Assembly: GCA_964486145.1 (NCBI GenBank)
Contig: CAZAMT010000060.1
Coordinates: forward strand, 1-16,411
Direction of reading: 5' to 3'
Length of the DNA: 16,411 nt
Source: CAZAMT01 sp964486145
GTDB taxonomy: Bacteria > Bacteroidota > Bacteroidia > Bacteroidales > JAAAOM01
This document shows positions 1 to 7,606 of this stretch, in pieces; positions within the stretch are counted from its first letter, which is position 1; each line of letters opens with the position of its first letter. The notes under the pieces are model-generated. The model did no database searches. It saw only the letters and a list, made by a program, of their open reading frames with translations, and was not told where the DNA came from. Position numbers and translations under genes: made by a program.

Positions 1-1095
1 ATTTATTTTCATTTTTTGAGCACCCGGTCCCAGTTTATCATCAATCCATTGATTGTTTTCACAGAATGGTAATAACTCATTTTTGATAAATTTTCTGACC
101 TCTTTTTTATCTTTATCAAAATACAAAAGATGAATATTTGGTCCGGCATCCATTGTAAAACCGAGGGCAATATTCTCTTTTTCTCTAAAATTATATATTT
201 TTTCGATAATATCTAATGACCGGGGTTTTAATAATAAGTAGCCGGGGTTTGAACTCATCATCAATCCATGCAACGACAACGCTTCATTTTCGATAACTCT
301 AAAAAACTCCGGAGTGACATTGCTCTGCATGAACTTTATCAACATTTGCAAATTTTCCTTCACCTGCAAATGCCTGCCTGCGGCAAAGGGGTGATTTTTC
401 ATTAAGGAATGACCCTGGGTACTTGATATATGCTTCTCCCGGGAACTTACAATTAAAATGGCATCATGAATGGATTGATAAAATGGATTGACCAGGTCGT
501 TAACCTGTACTGCATAAGCATCCGAAGCATCCACAATTTCTTCTAAGCTTCCCCATAGGTTATAACCCGGATAAATTGATCGACAGGCACTCCCGGAGCA
601 CAATCGGGCAAGGAATGATGCATTTCGATAAAATTCGTTTTTTTGAAATTTGTATTGAAACAATTCTTCTTCAATTGATAATAGGCATAAGGCAAAGGCA
701 CTCATGGCCGATGCCGAAGATGCAATACCCGCCGAATGTGGAAATGTATTCTCTGTATGAATCTTTAGTTGTGTATAATCCAACCAGGGAAGGTATTGCA
801 ACAAACGTTGGTCAATCATTCGCATAAGCTTTTCTTCAAAACCTGTATTTCGCTTCCTGCCAAGGTATAATTTTAATGATTTACCTTTTTTGCTTGAATA
901 GGTGTATTCAATGGTTGTTGTGGTATATGACTTTTTCAACGTGAAACTCAGGGACGGGTTCATGGGCAATTGTTCTCCAAATTTTCCCCAGTACTTTATG
1001 AGCGCTATATTTGAAGGTGATCTCCAGGCAACATTCCCTTCAATCGATTTGGATGGCAGCTTCAGTTTTCGAGGCTCATTTGTTAAAAATATCAT
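1..1095 (-). CDS. mvaD: Diphosphomevalonate decarboxylase, C-terminus cut by window edge
   Basis: Seen: an open frame of 365 codons runs from an ATG at 1095 off the left edge without a stop. It carries the GHMP-type N-terminal motif NIALIKYWGK (residues 29-38), the glycine/serine-rich nucleotide loop HSAGIASSASA (120-130), the family signature SGSACRS (167-173) and MDAGPN (315-320). Known: the Lys in the first motif, the Ser and Arg of SGSACRS and the Asp of DAGP are active-site residues in this family. The enzyme converts mevalonate 5-diphosphate plus ATP to isopentenyl diphosphate, CO2, ADP and phosphate in the cytosol. The start overlaps the stop of the upstream GHMP kinase in an ATGA arrangement, indicating translational coupling. 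Only a short C-terminal tail is probably missing, because family members are about 330-390 residues. Specificity for the diphosphate rather than the monophosphate is inferred from the intact signature and the neighbours. Confidence 0.93.
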   Translation of the reverse strand, partial: MIFLTNEPRKLKLPSKSIEGNVAWRSPSNIALIKYWGKFGEQLPMNPSLSFTLKKSYTTTTIEYTYSSKKGKSLKLYLGRKRNTGFEEKLMRMIDQRLLQYLPWLDYTQLKIHTENTFPHSAGIASSASAMSAFALCLLSIEEELFQYKFQKNEFYRNASFLARLCSGSACRSIYPGYNLWGSLEEIVDASDAYAVQVNDLVNPFYQSIHDAILIVSSREKHISSTQGHSLMKNHPFAAGRHLQVKENLQMLIKFMQSNVTPEFFRVIENEALSLHGLMMSSNPGYLLLKPRSLDIIEKIYNFREKENIALGFTMDAGPNIHLLYFDKDKKEVRKFIKNELLPFCENNQWIDDKLGPGAQKMKIN

Positions 1096-2024
1096 TGGTC
1101 CAGTATTAAATCTTTAAATTGAAAAATGGTTGTCAATTCCTTTTGTTTCAGGTATTCCAACAATTCTTGCGGATGATGATCTTCGTGAAGCGTAAAAAGC
1201 ATAAAATCACCCCCCCATGCACCCAACGATTTAACGTAACCGTACTTGTAATCTGAAAATAAGGATTCTGCCAATGTTTTTCTTCCCAGCACATCTGAAA
1301 TTATGGCATCGTGTTCTTTCAGTAACTGTTCAAATTCATTTAATGATTCAGCTTTCAGCGTGAGCTCTGTTATTTTGGTTATTTTACCAATCTCCCCTGA
1401 AAAGTTTTCCTTGTTTTTCCTGTATTCTTCAACTTCAAGGGCTGTATTTTGCTTTTTCCCCTGATAAACGAAATACAGTTGTTTATGAAATGGTGGCACA
1501 AACTTTACTTCATCAACGTGAGGTTCACCATGAAGTAACTGGTAAACAATAGGTGAATGACATCGAGCTGTAAATACGTCATAACCGGATCCACCGCTGA
1601 CCCGCTCATGCAAGTCATAAGGATCAATTCCTGCCCACGTGGCCATGTTTGAAATAAGGGAAGAACTACTTCCCAATCCCCAGGACAGTGGAAAATTTAC
1701 CGTATGTTCAAAACTAAGTGCCTCAAAATGAGCAAACAACGGATATTCCTCTTGTAACGTAAGTAAAATATCGGTTATCATGTTGGTTGTTGGACCATGG
1801 GTAGAAGAAAGCACTTTTAATGTAGACAAATCGAGGCTTGATTCAAACCAAACCATATCATGTTCTTTAGCCTTCCAATGAATAATCCCGGGTTCTGTTT
1901 CATTTTCCCGGACAACAGAATGCTGACCAAATTTCACAGGTAACGAAATGGCCTTTGCACCATCCATTACAAGGTATTCTCCGGTTAGTAAAATTTTTCC
2001 GTTGCCGTAATATTTCTTTACCAA
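1092..2024 (-). CDS. GYDIA-family GHMP kinase, probable mevalonate-pathway kinase
   Basis: Seen: 310 residues with the three GHMP kinase motifs: GNGKILLTGEY near the N-terminus (7-17), WGLGSSSSLISN (115-126) as the ATP-binding loop, and a Gly-rich GAWGGD segment near the C-terminus. The family-naming GYDIA motif appears here as SGGSGYDV (143-150), so the last residues differ from the name; the Asp is kept. The start is a TTG at 2024, because no ATG or GTG lies upstream of the first motif. An in-frame TAG, the end of HMG-CoA reductase, sits 3 nt before it. Known: GYDIA kinases occur in Bacteroidota beside mevalonate genes. Inferred: it phosphorylates mevalonate or phosphomevalonate; which one cannot be decided from sequence. 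It lies between HMG-CoA reductase and the decarboxylase, with a 4-nt overlap to the latter. A second kinase needed by the pathway may lie beyond the left edge. Confidence 0.85.
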   Translation of the reverse strand: MVKKYYGNGKILLTGEYLVMDGAKAISLPVKFGQHSVVRENETEPGIIHWKAKEHDMVWFESSLDLSTLKVLSSTHGPTTNMITDILLTLQEEYPLFAHFEALSFEHTVNFPLSWGLGSSSSLISNMATWAGIDPYDLHERVSGGSGYDVFTARCHSPIVYQLLHGEPHVDEVKFVPPFHKQLYFVYQGKKQNTALEVEEYRKNKENFSGEIGKITKITELTLKAESLNEFEQLLKEHDAIISDVLGRKTLAESLFSDYKYGYVKSLGAWGGDFMLFTLHEDHHPQELLEYLKQKELTTIFQFKDLILDQ

Positions 2025-2027
2025 AAC

Positions 2028-3344
2028 CTATTTATTTGATCTTAAATTTTTTAAAAATAATTCAACGGAACGAAACGAAATCGTTTTATCCGAAAAATAT
2101 GAAATAATATTCATTTTTTCATCATCTGTCACCGATAATCGGGATAAAATATTATTCAGGTGCATTTTCATATGTCCTTTTTGTATTCCGTGGGTAATAA
2201 GTGACCTTACCGCGCTGAAATTATTGGCCAAACCAACAGATGCGGCCACCATCATAAGGTATTGGGCAGAGGGACTTCCAAGAATTTCAAGGCTGAGTTC
2301 TGATAGCGGATGTAATTTTGTTAACCCGCCAACCGTGCCGAGAGCCATTGGCAATTGCAGTTTGTATTTAAAATTGCTATTGTTAAGTTCCACTGATGTT
2401 AGTGAACGGTATTCACCCGAAGCAGCCGCATGGGTGTGTCCGCATGCCTCCGTTGCCCTGAAATCATTTCCGGTGGCAATAACCACTGCATCAACGCCAT
2501 TGAAAATTCCCTTGTTATGCGTTGCAGCCCGGTACGGGTCGATTTCTGCAATTTGAACAGCCTGCTCGAAGCGCCGTGCAAATGTTGATGCACTGTAACC
2601 TGTTTTCAACTCATCAAATGCATTGATATCTGTTTCAACATAACATTCAACAGCGCATTCAGGCGTATAATTTGACAGGATTGACATCAATACTTCAAGT
2701 TGTCCGGATGCAAGTTTTTCTTTTGCACTTTCCTGTAAAGCCCCGGCCATTTCTTCAAGACATGAATTTATAAAATTGGCACCCATCGAATCACTGGTTT
2801 CAAATGTAACCCGGATCTGGTAATAGTCTGCAAGTTTATGGGTTAAGTCATGGAGTTCAACATCCAGGATACCACCCCCTCTTTTTCTCATGTTTTCCTC
2901 GGTGAACTTTACACTTTCAAGTAAGTGCTGCCTGATAAACTCCCAATGATCCAGTAATGCATCACGTTTGCCCGAATAAAAAAAATGTATCTGTCCTACC
3001 TTGGCTGTTCCCAGTACCCTGCAATGAAATCCTCCATGGTTTGCCCAAAATTTGGCGGCATGTGAAGCTGCTGCAACCACCGAACTTTCTTCAATGACCA
3101 TCGGTACAAACTGGTAATTGCCGTTAATGATAAAGTTGGGCGCTATGTTGTATGGCATGTAATAATTGGAAATGGTATTTTCTGTAAATCCATCAAACTT
3201 TTTCTGGATTTCATGATCAATATGCCAGAATTGTTTTAGTAATCCAAGTACCTGATTGTCATTTTTATTTAAAAAGTCGGCTATTTTTGATATTTGTTGT
3301 TCCTTGGAAAGTCTGGAGAATCCCGATATCAATGAATATGCCAT
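2028..3344 (-). CDS. mvaA: Hydroxymethylglutaryl-CoA reductase, class II
   Basis: Seen: 438 residues, close to the class II (Pseudomonas mevalonii type) length, with no membrane segment. Catalytic residues can be placed by motif: the Glu in EESSVVAAAS (about 85-86), Lys278 in THNKGI, Asp294 in ATGNDFRA and His391 in QKGHM. The cofactor-site segment DSMGAN (185-190) and GTVGG (336-340) are also present. The spacing matches Glu83, Lys267, Asp283 and His381 of the P. mevalonii enzyme. Known: the reaction interconverts HMG-CoA and mevalonate with NAD(P)H. In this context it would work in the biosynthetic direction and is the committed step of the mevalonate pathway. The start is an ATG 2 nt after the isomerase stop. 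It ends in TAG, and the next gene begins in the same reading frame 3 nt later. Cofactor preference cannot be read reliably. Confidence 0.95.
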   Translation of the reverse strand: MAYSLISGFSRLSKEQQISKIADFLNKNDNQVLGLLKQFWHIDHEIQKKFDGFTENTISNYYMPYNIAPNFIINGNYQFVPMVIEESSVVAAASHAAKFWANHGGFHCRVLGTAKVGQIHFFYSGKRDALLDHWEFIRQHLLESVKFTEENMRKRGGGILDVELHDLTHKLADYYQIRVTFETSDSMGANFINSCLEEMAGALQESAKEKLASGQLEVLMSILSNYTPECAVECYVETDINAFDELKTGYSASTFARRFEQAVQIAEIDPYRAATHNKGIFNGVDAVVIATGNDFRATEACGHTHAAASGEYRSLTSVELNNSNFKYKLQLPMALGTVGGLTKLHPLSELSLEILGSPSAQYLMMVAASVGLANNFSAVRSLITHGIQKGHMKMHLNNILSRLSVTDDEKMNIISYFSDKTISFRSVELFLKNLRSNK

Positions 3345-3346
3345 TG

Positions 3347-4339
3347 TTACTTCACTTTTAGGTATGTATTTGCAAACGCGAGTCCATCGAGTTGATATCC
3401 GACAAATGATTTTAATTGTTCATAACTTTCCTTCGCATGCTTTAAAAAGGCAGAAGCCTGGCCATAAATGGCATTGACTCTGCTTTTTTTAATTAAGTAA
3501 TACCCGTCAATAAAGGTTTTTATACCCCCTGAAATGATGATTTCCTTAACCCTGACATCGCTTTCTTTATCTGCAATTTCATTTATATGCATCAACATGG
3601 AGTAAGCATCATTTCCAATTTTTGAAAGCGGCTCCAACAATTGCTGCCTGGTTTCATCGCTTCGCAATAATTCAACTTTTGCAAAATTGGTTCCACCAAA
3701 TGCAGCAAATTCAATGGCTTGCAAAGGAAGTTTCAACAAACCGAGAAGGCTTTCGGGGCCTATCCCCTGCCCCACTTCTTTAACTGCAACCGGAAAATCC
3801 ACGTTGGAAACAAACTCGGCAATGGTCTCCAATGGTGGTCGCTCAATGATATCGCCTTCCGGTTGCAACCATTCCTGAACAGGATTCACATGAATAAATA
3901 GTCCGTCGGCGCGCAATCGCTCAACAAGTCTGATAATTTTATCAGTACTGCGCTCTTTTAAGGATTTCTCAATTTGCGAAATTCCGAGATTTGCATACAA
4001 CGGATAATCATTTCCAATGATATCGCGAACATCGAACTGATGAAAAAAGGTATCATCATCAAGAATGATACGGCAGGATCCGAGCCCCATACCAAGGCCA
4101 AACTCATTACAGGCACGAGCAAGGTTTTTATTAATTTTTTCTGCTTTTTCGGTTCCTCCTGTCATGCTGGACACCCATAAGGGAGCTTTCATTGTTTTAC
4201 CTAAAAAGGGAAAAGGCTTCAACAATTCATCGGGATGTGGTTTCAGCATTGGTTCGTAATAAAACCGTTGGTCGAGAGTCTCATTTTTTAACTGTGACTG
4301 AAATGCCAGTTCTATATGATCTTTTTTACGTTGTTCCAT
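3347..4339 (-). CDS. fni: Type 2 isopentenyl-diphosphate delta-isomerase (FMN-dependent)
   Basis: Seen: 330 residues with the type 2 isomerase signatures RKKDHI (4-9), MTGGT (59-63), HVNPVQEWLQPEGD (150-163), VKEVGQGI (187-193), FGGTN (214-218) and SGGIK (270-274). Known: the enzyme is a TIM-barrel flavoprotein that uses reduced FMN and Mg2+ to interconvert isopentenyl and dimethylallyl diphosphate. The Asn, Gln and Glu in the NPVQE stretch (152, 155, 156) match the conserved substrate- and metal-binding residues; SGGIK fits the FMN phosphate loop. It is unrelated to the type 1 Nudix isomerase. It is the first mevalonate-pathway gene in transcription order and is followed 2 nt later by HMG-CoA reductase. 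Upstream lie 93 nt and then the acyl-CoA dehydrogenase. The ATG at 4339 is the natural start because it sits just before the RKKDHI motif. Confidence 0.95.
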   Translation of the reverse strand: MEQRKKDHIELAFQSQLKNETLDQRFYYEPMLKPHPDELLKPFPFLGKTMKAPLWVSSMTGGTEKAEKINKNLARACNEFGLGMGLGSCRIILDDDTFFHQFDVRDIIGNDYPLYANLGISQIEKSLKERSTDKIIRLVERLRADGLFIHVNPVQEWLQPEGDIIERPPLETIAEFVSNVDFPVAVKEVGQGIGPESLLGLLKLPLQAIEFAAFGGTNFAKVELLRSDETRQQLLEPLSKIGNDAYSMLMHINEIADKESDVRVKEIIISGGIKTFIDGYYLIKKSRVNAIYGQASAFLKHAKESYEQLKSFVGYQLDGLAFANTYLKVK

Positions 4340-4432
4340 GGGTTTAGTATTATAAATTTCAATGTTCAGAGTTTAGGTGAAAAATTTCAATTATTTTTAG
4401 ATTCATCAATAATTATTATACGCCGGATATTT
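4340..4432. other. 93-nt spacer joining leucine and mevalonate gene blocks
   Basis: This AT-rich spacer is the only substantial gap in the eight-gene run. On the minus strand I see no GC-rich hairpin followed by a U-tract, so no intrinsic terminator, and no exact match to the Bacteroidota -7 element TAnnTTTG. Read-through transcription from the acyl-CoA dehydrogenase into the isomerase is therefore plausible. A weak or unconventional promoter cannot be excluded. Confidence 0.5.
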
Positions 4433-5611
4433 CTACTTTAGTCCCATGTGCCTGGAGATTACCAGCTTTAATATTTCAGAGGTACCCTCACCAATTTGCA
4501 AAATTCTTTGGTCCCTGTAAAATCGTTCAATGTCCATATCTTTAAACAAACCGTAGGCTCCATGGACCTGAACAGCTTCGTCAGCCACTTCTTTGGCTAT
4601 TTCAGAGCAATACAGTTTGGCCATGGCTGCTTCTTTTCCAAAAGGCAGTCCCTTGTCTTTCATCCAACAAGCTTTGTAGAGCAGATTTCTTGCCAATTCA
4701 ACTTTGGTATCCATTTCTGCCAGTTTGAATGCAATCGACTGAAATTTGTAAATCTGTCTTCCGAACTGCTCTCTTTTTTTTGAGTAATCTATTGCCTGCT
4801 CAAGGGCACCCTGTGCCAATCCCAGACCCATTGCAGCAATTGATAAACGACCGGAATCAAGGGTTTCGAGCATAATGTGCGAACCTTTACCTCTTTCGCC
4901 CAGAATGTTTTTTTCGGGTACTTTACAATTATTAAAGTATAGCCGACCGGTATCTGCTGAGCGCCACATCATTTTATTGGTTATCCGTTCACACGAATAG
5001 CCCTCGGTATCCCTTTCTATCAGAATGGTTGACAACTCCTTTTTTCCATCTTTTTCATCGGTAATTACCTGTATGGTTGCACCGGCAGCCAAATCCGATG
5101 CAGAGTTGGTTATAAATTGTTTATAGCCATTGATTATCCATTGCCCATTGTGCAGTTCTGCTTTGGACTCCGTGCCCCTTGAATCGGAGCCGGCATTGGG
5201 TTCAGTTAGTCCGAAAGCCCAAAGTTTATCTCCCGACACCAACTGTGGCAGATATTTTTTCTTTTGTTCTTCAGTTCCAAATTTATAGATAGGACCAATG
5301 CCGAGCGAATTATGCGATGCTACCGTTGCTGCCTGGGAACCGTCAATACGTGCCAACTCTTCAACAGCAATAATGTACGACAATGTATCCAGTCCATGTC
5401 CTCCATAACTGCCGGGTATGTTCATTCCGAACAACCCCAATGCCCCCATCTTTTTCGTTAAATCTTTGGAAAATTCACCTTTCCTATCCAGTTCAGCAGC
5501 AATAGGTTTGACTTCGTTTTCAGCAAATGCCTTAACCTTTGCTCTTAATTCGTGATGCCTGTTTTCAAGTAACGGATTAACTATTTTCACTGTACGACTA
5601 TTTAAATTCAT
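4433..5611 (-). CDS. Acyl-CoA dehydrogenase, SCAD-type catalytic Glu; isovaleryl-CoA step suspected
   Basis: Seen: 392 residues, the full length for the family. It has the FAD/substrate signature WAFGLTEPNAGSD (131-143), the adenine-region motif near REQFGRQIYKFQSI (280-293), and the C-terminal QVHGAYG (348-354) and GEGTSEI (374-380). Known: these flavoproteins oxidise acyl-CoA to 2-enoyl-CoA and pass electrons to ETF. The catalytic base appears to be Glu375 in GEGTSE, the position used by short- and medium-chain and branched-chain enzymes. The position used by true isovaleryl-CoA dehydrogenases, in the helix LDxER, is Gly254 here (LDSGRL). Context: it follows methylcrotonyl-CoA carboxylase subunits with a 14-nt overlap, so an isovaleryl-CoA dehydrogenase role in leucine breakdown is natural. 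The residue pattern argues that specificity could instead be another short or branched acyl-CoA. The family is certain; the substrate is not. Confidence 0.9.
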   Translation of the reverse strand: MNLNSRTVKIVNPLLENRHHELRAKVKAFAENEVKPIAAELDRKGEFSKDLTKKMGALGLFGMNIPGSYGGHGLDTLSYIIAVEELARIDGSQAATVASHNSLGIGPIYKFGTEEQKKKYLPQLVSGDKLWAFGLTEPNAGSDSRGTESKAELHNGQWIINGYKQFITNSASDLAAGATIQVITDEKDGKKELSTILIERDTEGYSCERITNKMMWRSADTGRLYFNNCKVPEKNILGERGKGSHIMLETLDSGRLSIAAMGLGLAQGALEQAIDYSKKREQFGRQIYKFQSIAFKLAEMDTKVELARNLLYKACWMKDKGLPFGKEAAMAKLYCSEIAKEVADEAVQVHGAYGLFKDMDIERFYRDQRILQIGEGTSEILKLVISRHMGLK

Positions 5612-7604
5612 TCGATTCGATTTCCTGTTTGATATACATCAGTATTTCATTACCTCTAACCTGCTGGCCCTTTTTAATCTTTAAACCGTGAACGATTCCA
5701 TCATCAAGGGATAATATTTTATTTTCCATTTTCATAGATTCAATTACTAATAAAATCTCACCTTTTTTTACCCGTCTGCCATTCTTAACCAGCACTTTAA
5801 CAGCGGTACCGTTCATCGGTGAAAGCACATGGCCACTGGAAGATTTTGCCGATGTGTTTTGGTGTTTGTAATTGTCTTCATCCCCTGTTTCATTCAACAT
5901 ATCTCTTCGTTTGGCCTTCCAAGTATATCCGTCAAATGTAATATAAAATGAACGATCATCGGCATGGGAAATAAATATCTCTTGTTTCTCCTGGTTTTGA
6001 TTCAGTTCAACAACATTGCCATTGATTTTGAACCCGATCACCTGTCCGTTGAGCAGGTAAGCTTTGTTGTTAGATATTCTGATTATTTTGAGCTGATGCA
6101 TTCTTTCATTTATCTGAAAAGGGATGCAATGAAAGTTTCTCCATCTGCCAGCGGATTTCCATGGATCATTTTCAGTAGTTCCTTTATAACTATCCCATAG
6201 ATACGCAGCCAAAAAAGCCATTTTCAGGTTGTTCTCTGTTGCAACCGATTCCATATTGGAAATAACTTTCTGATGTTCATTTTCAAGGTACTGGGTTGAA
6301 ATGTTGTTTTTCAGAAATTCATCAATGGATAACAAATACTTTAGATACGCCACATTGTTTTTGATTCCATGGATGGCTATCTTATCAATGGCACCGGAAA
6401 GCTTAGTGATGGCTTCGTCTCTTGTATTTCCATGAGAAATCACTTTTGCAATCAATGGGTCATATTTAGCGGATACCTGAAATGCATCTTCATGCCCTTT
6501 ATCAATCCTTACATCTTTATGATCCGGAAAATGAATGTAATCTATCTGACCTGGAGCGGGCATAAAATTCCGTGAAGGATCTTCGGCGTACACGCGGGCT
6601 TCAATCGCGTGGCCTGCAGGCTTAATGTTCTCCTGCAGAAACGGTAACTTTTCACCCTCAGCAATGTTAACCTGAGCCTTTACAATGTCAATGCCTGTTA
6701 CAGCCTCTGTTACAGGATGTTCAACCTGAATACGGGTGTTCATTTCAAGAAAATATATATGTTCCTGTTTATCAACCAAAAATTCAATGGTCCCGGCACT
6801 TTGATAATTCATGGCAGTTGCAATGGAAATTGCTGCTTCATGAAGCTTTTTTCTTGTCTCTTGTCGCACAGACACGGCAGGTGCTTCTTCAATTATTTTC
6901 TGATAACGACGTTGAAGTGAGCACTCCCGTTCAAATAAATGAATATGATTTCCGTATTGATCCGAAAGTAACTGAACCTCAATATGCCTGGGGTCTTCAA
7001 TATATTTTTCAATATATACCTGACCATTACCAAAATAATTTTTTACCTGGCGTTGTGATTCGTATAGATCAGCCGCAAGGTTTTCCCTGGTGCGAACAAT
7101 GCGCATCCCTTTTCCACCCCCACCGGCTGCTGCTTTGATGATTAGTGGAAAACTCAGTTGATCTTTCAGATCCAGAATTTCCGATGTTTCAATCGTCATT
7201 CCTTCGATTATTGGTACTCCAATACTTTTTACAAATTTTCGGGCAGCTACCTTGTTGCCCATCAATTGAATAGCTTCGGGAGTTGGGCCAATGAAGGTAA
7301 AACCATTCAACTCACATGCTTTTGCAAAATCAGGATTTTCGGAAAGAAAACCATACCCCGGATGCACAGCATCAGCGTTTACCTGGCTGGCAATATGAAT
7401 CAGTTGTTGAATATTCAGGTAAGTTTCGGATAAGGAAGTACCCTGAAGCAAAACCTTTTCGTCAGCCATTTTCACGTGCAATCCGGAGGCATCATCGCTG
7501 GCATATACAGCAACAGATGAGATATTTAGCTTCTGAAGGGTGTTTATGATTCGTACAGCTATTTCACCCCTGTTCGCGATAAGTACTTTATTGATCTTTC
7601 TCAT
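5598..7604 (-). CDS. mccA: Methylcrotonyl-CoA carboxylase biotin-containing alpha subunit
   Basis: Seen: about 668 residues with three parts: a biotin carboxylase domain (about 5-445), a middle linker/BT-like region, and a C-terminal biotinyl domain. Motifs (numbered from the TTG at 7610) are NKVLIANRGEIAVRI at the N-terminus, the ATP-grasp Gly loop AAAGGGGKGMRIV (about 160-172), EMNTRIQVEHPVTE (289-302) and ESMKMEN (624-630), with Lys627 as the biotinylated residue. Known: the subunit carboxylates biotin with ATP and bicarbonate; the beta subunit then transfers CO2 to 3-methylcrotonyl-CoA, giving 3-methylglutaconyl-CoA. The ATG at 7604 is chosen, 2 nt after the crotonase stop; a TTG at 7610 overlapping that stop is an alternative. 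The C-terminus overlaps the next gene by 14 nt. Propionyl- or geranyl-CoA carboxylase alpha subunits look similar; the flanking beta subunit and crotonase favour methylcrotonyl-CoA. Confidence 0.9.
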   Translation of the reverse strand: MRKINKVLIANRGEIAVRIINTLQKLNISSVAVYASDDASGLHVKMADEKVLLQGTSLSETYLNIQQLIHIASQVNADAVHPGYGFLSENPDFAKACELNGFTFIGPTPEAIQLMGNKVAARKFVKSIGVPIIEGMTIETSEILDLKDQLSFPLIIKAAAGGGGKGMRIVRTRENLAADLYESQRQVKNYFGNGQVYIEKYIEDPRHIEVQLLSDQYGNHIHLFERECSLQRRYQKIIEEAPAVSVRQETRKKLHEAAISIATAMNYQSAGTIEFLVDKQEHIYFLEMNTRIQVEHPVTEAVTGIDIVKAQVNIAEGEKLPFLQENIKPAGHAIEARVYAEDPSRNFMPAPGQIDYIHFPDHKDVRIDKGHEDAFQVSAKYDPLIAKVISHGNTRDEAITKLSGAIDKIAIHGIKNNVAYLKYLLSIDEFLKNNISTQYLENEHQKVISNMESVATENNLKMAFLAAYLWDSYKGTTENDPWKSAGRWRNFHCIPFQINERMHQLKIIRISNNKAYLLNGQVIGFKINGNVVELNQNQEKQEIFISHADDRSFYITFDGYTWKAKRRDMLNETGDEDNYKHQNTSAKSSSGHVLSPMNGTAVKVLVKNGRRVKKGEILLVIESMKMENKILSLDDGIVHGLKIKKGQQVRGNEILMYIKQEIESNEFK

Positions 7605-7606
7605 AA

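Noticed and set aside
220..251. Direct repeat of CCGGGGTTT about 22 nt apart
   Set aside because: It lies inside the decarboxylase coding sequence and encodes different frames of ordinary residues; two short copies are not enough to call a repeat element.
576..1117. Plus-strand frames opposite the diphosphomevalonate decarboxylase
   Set aside because: The minus-strand frame is open for 365 codons to the window edge with all family motifs. The plus-strand products match nothing and lie wholly within it or at its end.
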